A stretch of DNA of 64,000 bases from Emiliania huxleyi CCMP1516. Lineage: Eukaryota; Haptophyta; Isochrysidales; Noelaerhabdaceae. The notes under the pieces were generated by a model. The model saw only the letters and a list, made by a program, of their open reading frames with translations, was not told where the DNA came from and did no database searches. A program made the translations under genes and the position numbers. Positions within the stretch are counted from its first letter, which is position 1. Each line of letters opens with the position of its first letter. The stretch is from NCBI RefSeq assembly GCF_000372725.1, contig NW_005202427.1, positions 1,114,342 through 1,178,341 on the forward strand. The letters run 5' to 3'. Below are positions 10,709-22,191 of this stretch, piece by piece.

Positions 10709-12138
10709 CTAGAGGTCGATGCCGCGCTCCTCGCACACGGCCACCAGCTCAGGCTGCTTCTTGCTGCCCACGACGAGCGTCTGCACGCGAGGGGAGGTGC
10801 GATGAGCATTGGGCCGGGGAGGGGCGTGTGGCGAGGGGGCGGGGCGTCTCGCGCCTTCATGCTCGGGGCGGCCCCCTCCTTGAGGGCGGCGGCCAGCGCC
10901 TTGCAACCCTCGTCGCCAATCTGGTTGCCTTCGAGATCGAGGAACTCGAGCCGCGGCGCTGCTCCCTCCTTGCCGAGGGCGGCGGCCAGCGCCTTGCAAC
11001 CCTCGTCGCCAATCTTGTTGTTGCTGAGATAGAGCGTCCCGAGCCGCGGCGCTGCCCCGCTCGCGAGGACCTCCGCCAGCTGCGCCGCCTCCGCGTCGCC
11101 CCAGTCGAGGCTGGTGTAGTCCAGCACGGTAGCCTTGCCAAACTGCTCCTTGAAGGCGGCCTCGTACAGCCGCTTCACCAGCGGCTTGTCGTCCTTGCCG
11201 TTGGTGAAGCTCTTCGTCTCCAGCTCCGCCGCGAACACAGACGGCAGCAGCGGAGGGCGCCGGCCGCCGCTCTGGGTGCAGTCGCCGGTGAGGCTGTGGA
11301 AGCCGTACTCCTCGCCGTCGCGCATCTGGCCGAGGTCGAGCGAGAGGAAGCCGTCCTTGGTCAGGCTCGCCCAGGCGTTCTCGGTGTAGCACCAGCCGCG
11401 GTCAAAGTACTTGGCCACGTTGGTGCCCTCGGCGTGGTCCTCCGCCTCGTGGCCGTCCGGGAAGGAGGTCAGCCGCAGCACGAATGTCTGCGGGTGGGAG
11501 TAGAGCGTGCCGAGGCAGCCCAGCCCCTGCTTGAAGAGCGCGTTCTGCTCCTCGGTGCGCACGACGCCGTTGGCGGGGTCGGGGTGCTGGTGCAGCGAAC
11601 CGAAGTCCCAAAAGACGCCGAGCCGCGGGATGTACTCAGCGGTGAGCAGGGCCCTGAGCGCCCTCGCGACGCGGGCGAGGTTGGCTCCCCGCGGGTCGGG
11701 GTGGTCCTTGGTCAGCCACGGGTAGGAGAGCGCGGCGACGGGAAGGAAAACGGCATCCTCATGGATTGCCTTGACGAGGTCAGCGAGGGAGAGGAAGGCC
11801 TCTTCGGGCAGCGCCTGGCGGTGAGTGAGGGTGCCGCCCGCCTCGGCGTGGCGGATGATCCACTGCGCGTCGAGGAGGGCGACGGCGCTGCTCGCGAGGA
11901 CCGGCTCCAGGTCGCCGCCGCCGCGCTTGCGCCACTTCTCCATCCTCGCAAATCGCTGCCCGCCACGGCCGAGGCGACGGCCGCTCTCGCCGACCTCGAG
12001 GCGGCCGAGGCTGCGGAGGAGCGCGCCCGTGCGCCTGTCAACTTCCCGAAGAACTACCTCCCTGTAGCTCTTTGTGTTGCGATGCTTCCTGGCGAGAGAG
12101 TGCTGGGCTTTCCGGCCCACACTCGGCTCTTGAGGCAT
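10709..12138 (-). CDS. LRR protein with N-terminal conserved region
   Basis: Two exons: 12138 (or 11943) to 10855, and 10780-10709, joined over a 74-bp GC-AG intron. The N-terminal 250 residues contain LPVAALSYPWLTKDHPDP, GVFWDFGSLHQHPD and DRGWCYTENAWASL. These resemble a conserved region found ahead of LRRs in algal and stramenopile proteins. They are followed by ribonuclease-inhibitor-type repeats (LGTLYLSNNKIGDEGCKALA and LEFLDLEGNQIGDEGCKALA). The short last exon reads LVVGSKKQPELVAVCEERG, a typical tail of this group. The first Met (12138) falls inside a 194-bp repeat also present at 12632-12825, so the Met at 11943 (MEKWRKRG) may be the real start. The role is probably protein binding or sensing; the ligand is unknown. 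Confidence 0.72.
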
Positions 12139-12825
12139 TTATCGGCATTAATATGCCGTAGGGACACACAGCAAGGAGAGTAGTGTCTACGCGCGCACAC
12201 GCCCGAGTGCCAATTTGGCTACGGGTTAGGGTTGCGTTGTCCTAACGCCTCCGTCCGTCCTGGACGGGCGTTGGCGCGTGCATATCCCACCGCTAAGCTA
12301 GCGACACTACTGCTAATGCTGGCCTCGTCCCCTCAAGTTGAGCAGCTTGGCCTTGCCATACGGTTCGACTGCTCAGACACTGGAGGAGATAAGGGGATGG
12401 TGGTGGGTAGAAGAATGCGGAACGAGCAGCCAGAAGCAGTCGCGCGAGTCAGAGTCGGGCACGAGACGTCGAGCATCGAAACCGTCCGTTTCGTGCGCCC
12501 GTCCCCAATACAGGATTCCCCTGTCAGGGTGTGAACATCGTGCACTCGATGGTTTTCCCCGGCCCATGCCGGGTACTCTCCAGTCGAATCTGACGTTTGG
12601 CTACACTAGTAGAGCCGTGGGCTCATTTCACGTAGCTCTTTGTGTTGCGATGCTTCCTGGCGAGAGAGTGCTGGGCTTTCCGGCCCACACTCGGCTCTTG
12701 AGGCATTTATCGGCATTAATATGCCGTAGGGACACACAGCAAGGAGAGTAGTGTCTACGCGCGCACACGCCCGAGTGCCAATTTGGCTACGGGTTAGGGT
12801 TGCGTTGTCCTAACGCCTCCGTCCG
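12064..12825. repeat. Two identical 194-bp direct repeats (TRIM-like arrangement)
   Basis: The copies at 12064-12257 and 12632-12825 are identical as read, separated by 374 bp. Direct terminal repeats around a small non-coding interior recall a terminal-repeat retrotransposon in miniature. No clean target-site duplication was found. The first copy overlaps the predicted N-terminus of the LRR gene on the other strand. Confidence 0.6.
12408..12634. repeat. 227-bp dispersed repeat, copy 1
   Basis: This segment recurs in the same orientation at 14348-14574. The similarity breaks sharply at both ends, just after TTTCACGTA on the right. It overlaps the second 194-bp repeat by three bases. Confidence 0.7.
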
Positions 12826-13700
12826 AGCTCACGCAGACCACGTCGAGCCCATGTCCGACATCTCGCTCGAGCTCGCCCGAGCTCGCCCGAGATCGCGATC
12901 TCGTCACGAGATGAAGGAGAGTAGGCGGCGGCGGCGCTGCCAGCGCGCCCCACGCCTCGCCAAAGCCTCGACGGCGTGATGATCGACATCAGCTCACGCA
13001 GACCACGTCGAGTCCATGTCCAACCTCTCGCTCAAGATCACCCGAGATCACCGAGCTCGCGATCTCGTCACGAGATGAAGGAGAGTAGGCGGCGGCGGCG
13101 CTGCCAGCGCGCCCCGCGCCTCGCCAAAGTCTCGACGGCGTGATGATCGACATCAGCTCACGCAGACCACGTCGAGTCCATGTCCGACATCTCGCTCGAG
13201 ATCACCCGAGATCACCGAGATCGCGATCTCGTCACGAGATGAAGGAGAGTAGGCGGCGGCGGCGCTGCCAGCGCGCCCCACGCCTCGCCAAAGTCTCGAC
13301 GGCGTGATGATCGACATCAGCTCACGCAGACCACGTCGAGTCCATGTCCAACCTCTCGCTCGAGATCACCCGAGATCACCGAGCTCGCGATCTCGTCACG
13401 AGATGAAGGATAGTAGGCGGCGGCGGCGCTGCCATCGCGCCCCATGCCTCGCCAACGCCTCGACGGCGTGATGATCGACATCAGCTCACGCAGACCACGT
13501 CGAGTCCATGTCCGACATCTCGCTCGAGCTCGCCCGAGCTCGCCCGAGCTCGCGATCCCGCCTCGAGATGAAGGAGAGCAGGCGGCGGCGGCGCTGCCAG
13601 CGCACCACACGCCTCGCCAACGCCACGACGGCGTGATGATCGAGATTGAACCGCGCCCCAACACGGTCCAGCTCGCGCCCGCTATCGAGGCTCGCGGTCG
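12826..13700. repeat. 164-bp tandem satellite, about five units
   Basis: Units begin with AGCTCACGCAGACCACGTCG at 12826, 12991, 13155, 13319 and 13483, a spacing of 164-165 bp. Each contains a CGATCTCGTCACGAGATGAA block and a GGCGGCGGCGGCGCTGCC block. The last unit degenerates, and traces continue to about 13870. No reading frame is conserved across units. Confidence 0.8.
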
Positions 13701-13870
13701 AGCTCGCAGCTGTGCAGGCCTGTTCCCTCTGCGGCCTCAGTGGCCTGCGCAGCGCGCTGCTGATGGCGGAATAAGAGCGACCTCGTTCACGACGTGCCGT
13801 GCGCCTCGTCAGAGCCACGACGGCGTGACGCCGTAGAGCCGAGCACGTCGAGTCCGTACGCAGCATCTCA

Positions 13871-15535
13871 CCAGCTCCTGTTCAGTCAGCGGCCTCAGCG
13901 GCTTGTGCGGCGCTTGGCTCCGTGACCTGAGGCAAACCCCTTGCTGCACCAGTGCCAGCTCCGACAGGTGCAAGACAGCGCCGCTGTCTGATGCTGCCAC
14001 TCACCGCCTCTAGCATCCCCGTCACTCCCTGTGCACTTCGCCCATGCCTGACGGGAGCTCCTCATGCCCTCTCCCCATGCCTGACGGGAGCTCCTGCATG
14101 CCCTCTCCCCCGACGAGGCGCCTCAGTCCGCGTACTCCGCGTCCGTTGCGAGGTGACGGACGGCGCGACCACCTCCGCACGCACGTCTACACCGCCTTCT
14201 TGATTCCATCCACCAGCGGAAAATCAAGCGATGTGATCCCAGAAGGCTTGCGTGATGCGTCGTCATGACGGGTGTCACTGCCGCGGCGCCGCGCCGCGTG
14301 CCGCGTCGTCGCGCCCTGTGACGAAGGATCCGGGACAGTACTGGCCATAGAAGAATGCGGAACGAGCAGCCAGAAGCAGTCGCGCGAGTCAGAGTCGGGC
14401 ACGAGACGTCGAGCATCGAAACCGTCCGTTTCGTGCGCCCGTCCCCAATACAGGATTCCCCTGTCAGGGTGTGAACATCGTGCACTCGATGGTTTTCCCC
14501 GGCCCATGCCGGGTACTCTCCAGTCGAATCTGACGTTTGGCTACACTAGTAGAGCCGTGGGCTCATTTCACGTATCGGAGTTTTGCGCTATTGAAGAGGT
14601 GTGAACGTGAACAGAGTCATACCGCACCGTGGCTCGTTACGGCACGCATGGGGGGCCTCCCGGACGTATGACCCTAGCCCAATAAGTCCCACAGAGCACA
14701 TTTCGATTTTTGACAGAATTAAATGCACTGCCCCCGCACGGTACTAACTATCGTAGTTTTGTGCCGGGTGCCCTTCACGGCACCACACCGCCGCAAGACA
14801 GCCCGAGATTAGCCTAGCAGCGAGTGGGCATCGCCTGCCGGTCGGCTGGGCACGAGCCAAGCACTTGGGCGGCCGTCAACCGAGTCCGAGCGGCGCCTGA
14901 GGTGGGTGCCACGGCGTCTGCACGAAGGCGTGGCAGGGTGAGGATCCAGGAGTGGTGAACGCCTCCCCGTCGGGCGCGCGGCGCGCCGGATGGTCCGCCG
15001 AGGCCGCAGCCGCCCCGGCGGCGGCGATGGGGGCGGCGGGGCCGACCCGGCCGGCGTTTGTCGGCTCCACCTACAGAAGAGCAGTCTCTGTGGGTCGACG
15101 ATACTAACTCGGTAGTAACGCGGAGCGGTGCTGTGCGGCGCCGAGTTGTGCGCGAGGCGACCTCCTGAGGCTACCTGAGCTGGCAATGGATGCCACCAGG
15201 ACGCACGGCTAGCAGGAGCCAGTCAGGCATGCCCTGCTGTGGAGCAGAGCTGGCTGGCGCACCGGCGATACTGACTCAGCGCGCCGCGAGAGGCGAATCT
15301 GGGCGACTTTGGAGGCGCAGTTCTCGAGCTTGCCGTCGACGATTGATGTCGGGTAAATTGTCACTGCCGTCCGGGAAGGTCTTCTCTCAACAGGCCGAGC
15401 GCCGTGGCCTGGCTCGGCTCGCCGCGGACGGCACGAATTTATCGCGCACAAAACTCCCGAGACCTCGATACTAACAAAACTCCGATACAGGAGGTACCTA
15501 GGTACCGTTCTCCAAGAACGGCACTCACCTGTACG
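13871..15535. other. Repeat-rich region without a recognised gene
   Basis: Holds a short duplication of a CATGCCTGACGGGAGCTCCT block near 14043-14100, then the second 227-bp repeat, then a spacer with no coding signal. Nothing recognisable lies between about 14580 and 15535. Confidence 0.4.
14348..14574. repeat. 227-bp dispersed repeat, copy 2
   Basis: A direct copy of 12408-12634, with no mismatch seen on reading. It lies about 1.9 kb downstream, on the far side of the 164-bp satellite. Confidence 0.7.
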
Positions 15536-16121
15536 CCCACACACCGTCGCGGGGTGGCACGGCACGAAGCCGGAGAACGCGACCATCTCGGGCGACAAGG
15601 AGAACTTCTACAACACGATCGCCCAGGCGCTCACGGCCGACAACAAAAGCCTGACCCCAACGGCTGTGGGCGCGTCAAGCTCCTCGACTGGATCCGCAAG
15701 CGACGCCCTGACCTCCTACCCGTCGCTCGCCTCATCATGGGCACGCCCAGCTTCATCCGCCTTGTCAAGGCCGAGGGCGCCTTGCGGCTGCCTTCCGCCG
15801 ACGGCGGTGACCTGGACTTCTCCGCCGCCGATTGGGACCCACTCAGCCTCGAGTGCCCCGACTACAACGACCCCAACTACGCCAAGTCCGCCTGCCTACT
15901 CCGGACCAAAGGGACAGCAGGCGGCGGGCAGCACACAGCCCGCGCCGCCCGCAGAGCCGCCCGAGCCGCCGGCGCCTCCGAGCCGCTGGTCGGCCATCGC
16001 GGCGGTCCTCTCGTTGCAGAGCTCGGCCGAGAGCGCGCCCGCCGAGGCGGGGCAGGCCGAGGCGTGGCAGCGCTTCCTCGACGGCGCGACGCCGGTCATT
16101 TTGCGGCTCCTGGTGGTGTAG
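15536..16121 (+). CDS. Hypothetical gene, broken or multi-exon
   Basis: Three protein-like stretches lie on the plus strand in shifting frames. The first reads VAGWHGTKPENATISGDKEN and continues to about 15650. The second contains LLDWIRKRRPDLLPVARLIM and SAADWDPLSLECPDYNDPNY. The third ends WQRFLDGATPVILRLLVV before a stop at 16121. Splice sites joining them are not obvious: one junction would leave an intron too short to remove. It is therefore either a spliced gene that I cannot resolve or a frameshifted relic. No family was recognised. Confidence 0.4.
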
Positions 16122-16329
16122 GGAGCACACTCGGCCACAGTGTGTTTTACACCGTCACAGATTGAGACGCGGCGCTTTTAACCAAAGCGTGTTCCGTGCA
16201 CTCCGTAATTAACCGGAACAGGATGCCTATCGGGCTAAGATCCGAGTCGTTCACTGCCCTGGCCAAAGGGTTCTTACGCACAGTCTCTTACGCACAGCTG
16301 AAGCTGCCGAACAGTGGGGTTTCTTGCAC

Positions 16330-16974
16330 TCACCGACACTCCGACAACTCTTTCAGCGGGTCGATGATGAAGTAGACGATCAAGGCGATGACTCCTGCCA
16401 CTATCCCCAGGCATACCATGACACCTCCTGAGGTGAGTCCAACTGCTAGGATGCAGCACCTTCGCCGGTCTTCCTTCTGCGTGGTACGGATCCTCTGCGC
16501 ATGAATCGCCTCATCTGTTGCTCTCTGTGCAGCTCCGCCGTCTCTCGCGTAGGTGACCGTCACTTCAGCGCCCGCATTGGGAGGAACCGTCACCTCCAGC
16601 TGCCGCCCCGAATGCGTTGTCACGAGCAGCATGTCGCCTGCTCTGGACTGGGGAGGAATTGGCACCTGAATGTCGCTTGTTGTTGGACTCTGCACCTGGC
16701 CTTGGACTGGCTGGCCTTGGACGGGCTGGCCTTGGACGAGCTGGCCCCGTACGGGCTGAGCGGTTTCGGCCGCGGCTATGGCGACGGGTGCCGTATGGCT
16801 CCGCTCTGCGCCGCCCTCCAGTACGCTGTCCACCCGCTCCGCCTCTGGGTATTTGAGCGACTCGACGATGTCTGTCGACTGCCGCGACTCGACGATGTCC
16901 GTCGGCGCGTCTGTGGCACTTGACGGCTCGGCTCTGCTGGCCGAATAGGATGGTGGCGCGTCGCCCGTCTCCAT
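16330..16974 (-). CDS. Single-pass membrane protein, uncharacterised
   Basis: The start is taken at 16974 (METGDAPPSYSAS), giving 214 residues. The N-terminal half is polar, with a PPSY motif of the kind that binds WW domains, and a short imperfect repeat of VQGQP. A segment reading VPIPPQSRAGDMLLVTTHSG and then VTVPPNAGAEVTVTY matches a beta-motif common in protist proteins. A transmembrane helix follows (GGVMVCLGIVAGVIALIVYF) and then a short tail. The stop is immediately followed by a good donor-like GTGAGT, so the tail could extend by splicing. Function is unknown; membrane anchoring is inferred. Confidence 0.55.
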   Translation of the reverse strand: METGDAPPSYSASRAEPSSATDAPTDIVESRQSTDIVESLKYPEAERVDSVLEGGAERSHTAPVAIAAAETAQPVRGQLVQGQPVQGQPVQGQVQSPTTSDIQVPIPPQSRAGDMLLVTTHSGRQLEVTVPPNAGAEVTVTYARDGGAAQRATDEAIHAQRIRTTQKEDRRRCCILAVGLTSGGVMVCLGIVAGVIALIVYFIIDPLKELSECR

Positions 16975-17196
16975 GTGTTGGTAGGCGGCGTGTGTGTGTG
17001 CAGTCCGTGCGGAGCTATATCGATGTCTTCGGCGGAGCATGGGACGGCCGCAAGAGGCGTACCTGGATGAAGTCTGGCGGGCATGATGCCCCACGAGCTA
17101 AACCAGCGTAGGTATATTGTTGGCAAATCAAGACACAGAGCTCACACAGAATCACAGCGGTTCCCGGATGGCTGTCTATTATGAAATCCATGACGT

Positions 17197-17661
17197 GTGC
17201 CATCAGACTCACGCTCAGGCGCATGCGTTGGCTGTCGAGCGCCAACGGCCTTGCGGAGCCTCCTCGAGGCGCAGAAGAAGGGAGCGAGCGTCTTCGACGG
17301 CGTCAGCAAGTCGCTCATCTACTCGCCCTACCTAACCAAAAAAGCACGATTCTCAAGTTGGGCGCTCATGCTGGCCCCCGCAGGCGGTTGCAGCGAGAGG
17401 AGCGAGGTAAAAGACACACTGTTGAAAGGTTGGAGAGCAGCCTGCCGTCGAGCAGCGCGCCGCGCAAGCCCGCTGCCGGCGACCTGATCGAGAGCTCGTA
17501 GTCATGGTAGTATTCAGCGCGCCATCGCGCCCGAGACGGCCCGCCCTGGCCCTGTCGGCCTTCCCAGACAGCTTGTCGAGGCGGTACAGAGTGCCGAGAG
17601 CATGCTGGGCAGGCTCCCGTCGAGCGACGAGCCATGCTGGCTCGTCGCCGGCGGCGAGCTG
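17197..17661 (+). CDS. Possible small multi-exon gene
   Basis: Coding-like pieces: ALRSLLEAQKKGASVFDGVS in one frame near 17240-17340, VERLESSLPSS in another near 17430, and LVEAVQSAESMLGRLPSSDE up to a stop near 17661. The pieces are helical and polar. I could not place introns between them with confidence. It ends about 100 bp before the DNAJC21 start. A GGTATATTGTTGGCA-type repeat lies just upstream, near 17110. Confidence 0.3.
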
Positions 17662-17758
17662 TGAACAGCAAAACGGGACAGGGTGGCAAAATTCTTCTTC
17701 GCCGCTGCGTCCACTGAGGCTGACGGGCTGCTCCTGAGCGTCCCCGCTGAGCGTCCAT

Positions 17759-19609
17759 ATGAGGTGCCACTACGAGGTGCTCGGCGTCGAGCGGGACGCG
17801 GACGACGACGCGCTCAAAAAGGCGTACCGCAAGCTGGCGCTCAAGTGGCACCCCGACAAGAACCAGGACCAGATCGAGCTCGCCACCGAGACCTTCAAGC
17901 AGATCCAGTCCGCCTACGCGGTGCTCTCGGATAAGCACGAGCGCGCATGGTACGACGACCACCGCGAGGCCATCCTGCGCGGCGCCGGCGGCGGCTCCGC
18001 GGGCGGCGGCGACGAGGACGACGACGGCGGCTTTGACCTGTGGGCGTACTTCTCGTCGTCCGCCTACTCGGGCTTCGGCGACGACGAGCGTGGCTTCTAC
18101 GCGGCGTACAGCCGCGTGTTCGAGGCCGTCGACAAGGCGGAGCGCGACAGCGGCGCCAAGGGCAAGCCGCCGGCTCCGGAGCTCGGCCGGTCGGACGCCG
18201 CGTGGAGCGAGGTGCGCGGCTTCTACGCGCACTGGGAGGCCTTCTCGACGGGGCGCTCGATGGCGCACGTGGACCTGTACGACACGCGCGAGGCGCCCAA
18301 CCGGCAGGTGCGGCGCGCGATGGAGAAGGAGAACGACAAGGCGCGCGCCGCGGCTCGCAAAAAGGCAAACGAGTGCGTGCGCGCCCTCGCGGCGTACGTC
18401 AAGAAGCGCGACCCACGGGTGGCGGAGAACCAGGCGCGGATTGGGCGGGAGCGGTCTGAGGCGGCGGCGCGCGCCGAGTCGGAGCGCAGGCAGCGGCAGG
18501 CGGAGCACGACCTCGCGCGCACGCAGGAGCGGAAGGAGCGCGCCGCTGCGTGGGATACAGAGGAGGGGGCGGAGCTGGACCGGCTGCTGGAGGGCTACTC
18601 GGACGAGGAGGAGGACAAGGGGAGGAGGCGCAAGGGCAAGAAGGGCAAGAAGGGCAAGAAGGGCGGAGGCGGAGGCGGCGGGGGAGGCGGCGAGGGCGGG
18701 ACTTCGGCGGCCGACGCGGACGCGGCCGAGGGGAAGGGCGGTGCGGCTGCGGGCATGCTGCCTGCCGGCGGGTGCGAGGAGGCGGCCGAGGAGGGGGCGG
18801 CGGAGGAGGCGGACGCCTTTTACTGCGTCGCCTGCGGCAAGAACTTCCGGAGCGCCAAGCAGTGGCAGAACCACGAGAAGTCGAAGAAGCACGTCGAGCG
18901 GGTGCGGCAGCTGCGGGCAGACCTGTTAGCGGAGGACGAGGCGGCGGCGCTGGCCGAGGCGTCCGAGGCGGCTGAGGCGGCTGCAGCAATGGAGGCTGCG
19001 GGCGGCTCGGACTCGGGAGGCAAAAACGAAACACCACTCGACCGGTTTCTTTTTTCTTAGGCTGCGAGCGGCTCGGACTCGGGAGGCGAGGCGAGCGGGG
19101 CGGAGGAGGCGGCAGTGAGCGTAGAGGAGGGAGAGGAGGAGGAGGAGGAGGAGGAGAGCGAGGAGGAGGAGGCGATCCTGCTGCTGGCGAGAAAGAGGCT
19201 CGCTGGCATGGCAGCATTGGCCCAAGAGGACGAGGACGACGACGAGGACGAGGACGAGGGCGAGGAGCAACAGCTGCAGCAGCGAGGGCGCGAGCAGCAG
19301 CAGCAGCAGCAGGAGAGCGAGGAGGAGGAGGAGCGCGAGGCAGCAGCGGTCGTGGAGTCGGCAGAGACACCGGACGCCGCTCTGGGGCAGGTGCTCAACG
19401 CCGCGGCGCGGCGACGCGCCAAAAAGTCGCAGCGCCAGCAGGCGCAGGCGGCCGCGGTGGGCGGCGACGGCGAGGACGGCGAGAGCGCGACGCTGTGCAA
19501 GGTCTGTGGCCTCGAGTGCGGCAGTAGGAACAAGCTCTTCCAGCACATCAAGGCCAACCCGACGCACGCCGTGCTCAAGGAGCAGCCAGCGCGAGGCAAG
19601 CGGAGGTGA
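17759..19609 (+). CDS. DNAJC21: DNAJC21/JJJ1-type J-domain zinc-finger protein
   Basis: Exons 17759-18994 and 19061-19609 give 594 residues. Residues 1-70 are a J domain with the HPD tripeptide ([12 protein letters not shown]), which stimulates Hsp70 ATPase. Two C2H2 fingers follow: [19 protein letters not shown] ahead of the intron and [19 protein letters not shown] near the C-terminus. Charged, acidic low-complexity stretches lie between them. This architecture is that of DNAJC21/JJJ1, a cytosolic and nucleolar co-chaperone that helps recycle factors from pre-60S ribosomes. Without removal of the 66-bp intron, the frame stops before the second finger. The intron is itself a tandem duplication. 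Confidence 0.88.
18995..19086 (+). repeat. Tandem duplication forming the DNAJC21 intron
   Basis: The 26 bp at 18995-19020 recur at 19061-19086 with one mismatch. The first copy begins the intron (GAG|GCTGCGGGC) and the second begins the next exon (TTCTTAG|GCTGCGAGC). Splicing from the AG of the first to the AG of the second removes 66 bp with GC-AG borders and keeps phase 0. The intron interior ends in a pyrimidine-rich run before TTAG. Confidence 0.85.
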
Positions 19610-21043
19610 TGCGGTGTGCGCCGCGGTCTAGGCTCTTACTCCGTGCGCCCCACGCGGCGGCCGCCCCGCAGCGCGGAGAAGAGAAAAGGTGAAGTTTTTC
19701 ATCCAGTGACTCTCGTGCGCCGTTGTTCAAACTCCGCAACTTGAATTCGAACTTGATCTCGCCTCGCGTCGGCTCACGTGGCTCGACGTGCACAGGGGCT
19801 CTCGGCGTCTCGCGTCTCGCTCTCGGGAGAGACGGGACGAAAACAGTTGTTGGGAGAGTCGGACATAGCTTGCTATGAAGGTTATCCTTCAACGTGAGGA
19901 GAGGGGGACAGCAAGCAATACCCAAAATACGCGATCCAAACTACTCGAGTACCGGTGCCGCGCCGAAAGAGCGCGGCCGTCGGCTCGCAGCGTTGGGCTG
20001 CTTGCTCTCTCGAACCCCATCGTCCGAGTCGTGCGCAATCTCGCGTGATGACATCTCGCCCTGATCCCATGCCAGTGGGGCAGGCGCATCATATCGTCGG
20101 CGATGGGTTCCGTGCTCCCAGACGTAGAGACGTTCCGTCACAATGCCGCCGCATATGCCGCCGCAATGTCGATTGCAATGCAGGCAGCGCAGGAACCGTA
20201 CTGGTGCGGCAAGGAAGAGGCCGGCCCACATAGGCAGAATTCCACTGGGGCCACGTGCAAGACAGTATGCAACGTGGCGCCCAGAGAGACAGCTCCCCAA
20301 CCCGCCGCCGCCAAGGCATTGGGCCTGAGGTGGAGCTGTCCGAGGACGGATGACCGAGTCCTCCAGAGGCAAGCCAGAGGCATGCCAATAGCAAGCCAAA
20401 GGTAAGCTGCTGGCGTCCACAGTTGGCGACCTCAGTGTCGACCACAATGGGCGATCACGACGTGGCGTCCCGACACAAGGGTGCCGACCGGGCGAGAACG
20501 CCAGGCGAGCCCCACAGTGGCGTCCATGGCGTGAAGCCAAGGCCGCGCCATGGCGTCCACACAGCCGTGCTCAGGAGCTGCCGTGTTTGTTCGCTCGCGC
20601 TCGAAATGTGTGCCTGAAAGGGTTAATTAAGCCATGATGCGGCTCTCGATAGCACACGGTACTAATGGTGTAATAGGACGAGAAATGTGAAAACGCCGGA
20701 ATTCTACTCTCGCTCGGCACACGAGGGCGCGCCTTTCTCTTCTTTCGGGACGTGAGCGACCCGGGGGATGCCCCGCGCGCCTGACCCAGGCGCGAAAACG
20801 AATCTGCGAGGCGTGGCCGCTCATGCGGCCCGATGGGGAGGAGCGGGGCGGACTACGGGGATCGGCTTCTTACACAGCCCTTCCCTGCAGCGAGCCCCCC
20901 TCCAACCCACTCGCGCTAGGTCTCGGGTTTGACGCATGGGGTCACTCCCGCGAAACTCGGGAACTAGCCGGGGCAGTCGGAGAAGGGGCAACTCCGTGCA
21001 CTGACGGTCGGCCGTCAGAAAACACGCCTCCGTGGCTCGGGTT
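19610..21043. other. Spacer, probably old mobile-element debris
   Basis: No supported gene. A stretch near 20570-20615 (GCTCAGGAGCTGCCG to AATGTGTGCC) resembles 58432-58466, beside copia debris, so part of this spacer may be old retroelement sequence. Confidence 0.3.
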
Positions 21044-21094
21044 ACACCAATCCTCGCTACCCAACGCGGCCAAAGGATATCCACCTCGAGAACC
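21044..21094. repeat. 51-bp dispersed repeat, copy 1
   Basis: The segment starting ACACCAATCCTCGCTACCCA recurs in direct orientation at 40726-40776, with sharp ends. It may be the end of a dispersed element, but no further structure was found. Confidence 0.6.
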
Positions 21095-21149
21095 TCGAGA
21101 ACGTGACAGTGTCATCACCGACACTCAGGCCGAGACTCAAACCGACAGC

Positions 21150-21817
21150 TTCTCAACTCTTCAAAGAGCCCCCCAAATGCTGCCCTCTTCCGTCTCGCTG
21201 CGCCGGCGTCACAATCGCAGAAAGCGGGCGAGGTCGCCGCCCGCGCCGCCTATTTGTATCGGCCCGGAGTGGCATCGGCTTCACCGATTCCCGCTCCTCA
21301 CGGTCAGCGCGGCGGTCGCTGGAGTCTCACCGAACGCCAATGCATGGACTGCCTACCACGATGCCAGCACGGGCGGCATGTTCCTCTTCAACTCATCTAC
21401 CAACGCCGCCAAGACCCTGCTGGATTCGACGGCGCAGCAAGCGCTCTCGACCCGAGGACTGGCAGACGGGGTGGCCGTCGCGACGTGGTGGCGGGCAACG
21501 CGGTCGAGGGCGTGGAAGAGCGCAAGTGCCGCCGCCTCTGCGAACGCCTGAAGTCGAAGCGCGTACTCCCCTCGCCGGCACCCCAGTCGGTGCAGCGCGC
21601 TTGGCTGCAGAGCACCATCGCGGCGCTCCCGTCGCCCGAGGTGCCCGTTGCGGAGCCACTGCGGTCCACCGACGACCTGCCGCCGCCGCAGTCCGCGTCG
21701 CCACCGCCGCCACTCGGCCGCGCTGCGGCTTATCTCGGCCGCCGCCGCCGCAGGCAGCGGCCGCCGCCGCCGCAGGTTCCTCACGACCTCGAGGTAGGCA
21801 GGGAGGCGCCGTTCTGA
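21150..21817 (+). CDS. Hypothetical gene with a WW-like segment
   Basis: One frame carries AWTAYHDASTGGMFLFNSST near 21340-21400, which resembles a WW domain with its Trp, a central aromatic pair and Asn. The next protein-like stretch is in another frame (AVEGVEERKCRRLCERLKSK, then a proline-rich tail ending at 21817). I could not find a convincing intron between the two, so a frameshift or a misread exon border is possible. If real, it may bind proline-rich ligands. Confidence 0.3.
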
Positions 21818-22191
21818 GAGCATCGCTGCCGCCGCTGCTGTGACTTGCTGCAACACTGCTCTCCGACCTCCGAGAGCCTCACATCTCGCGAGACGCGCGA
21901 GCCGCGAGCGCGACAGCCGACACCGGGGTGCGGCGGGGGGCCGACGCGCGACGGTGTAGCTGCTAGCTGAGAGGCTTCTGCGGTGTACTAACATGCTCTA
22001 AATCAATCCACACAATACCCCCGCCCGTGCAGCGTGCTGATTACCCTCGGGCCAGCCCTGCGCACATCTCGGTCTGCGCTCGTGTGCTCTGATACGTGAT
22101 ACCTGACACCCCGCCGCTCACGTCTGCACACTCTCGCGTGTGATGAGAACAGATCCGCCTAATAGCGTGCCGTCCCCGCACGCGCCACCCC
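21818..22191. other. Spacer with no recognised feature
   Basis: Lies between the end of the WW-like gene and the 3' end of the minus-strand coiled-coil gene. Lower-GC stretches suit a convergent 3' region. Nothing else is seen. Confidence 0.4.

Noticed and set aside
17366-18892. 500-residue minus-strand frame
   Set aside because: It is antisense to the DNAJC21 gene. The plus strand has the J domain and zinc fingers, while the minus frame is low-complexity.
19941-20540. 199-residue minus-strand frame with Cys and His
   Set aside because: No recognised motif, and it overlaps a region with traces of retroelement similarity; likely a chance frame.
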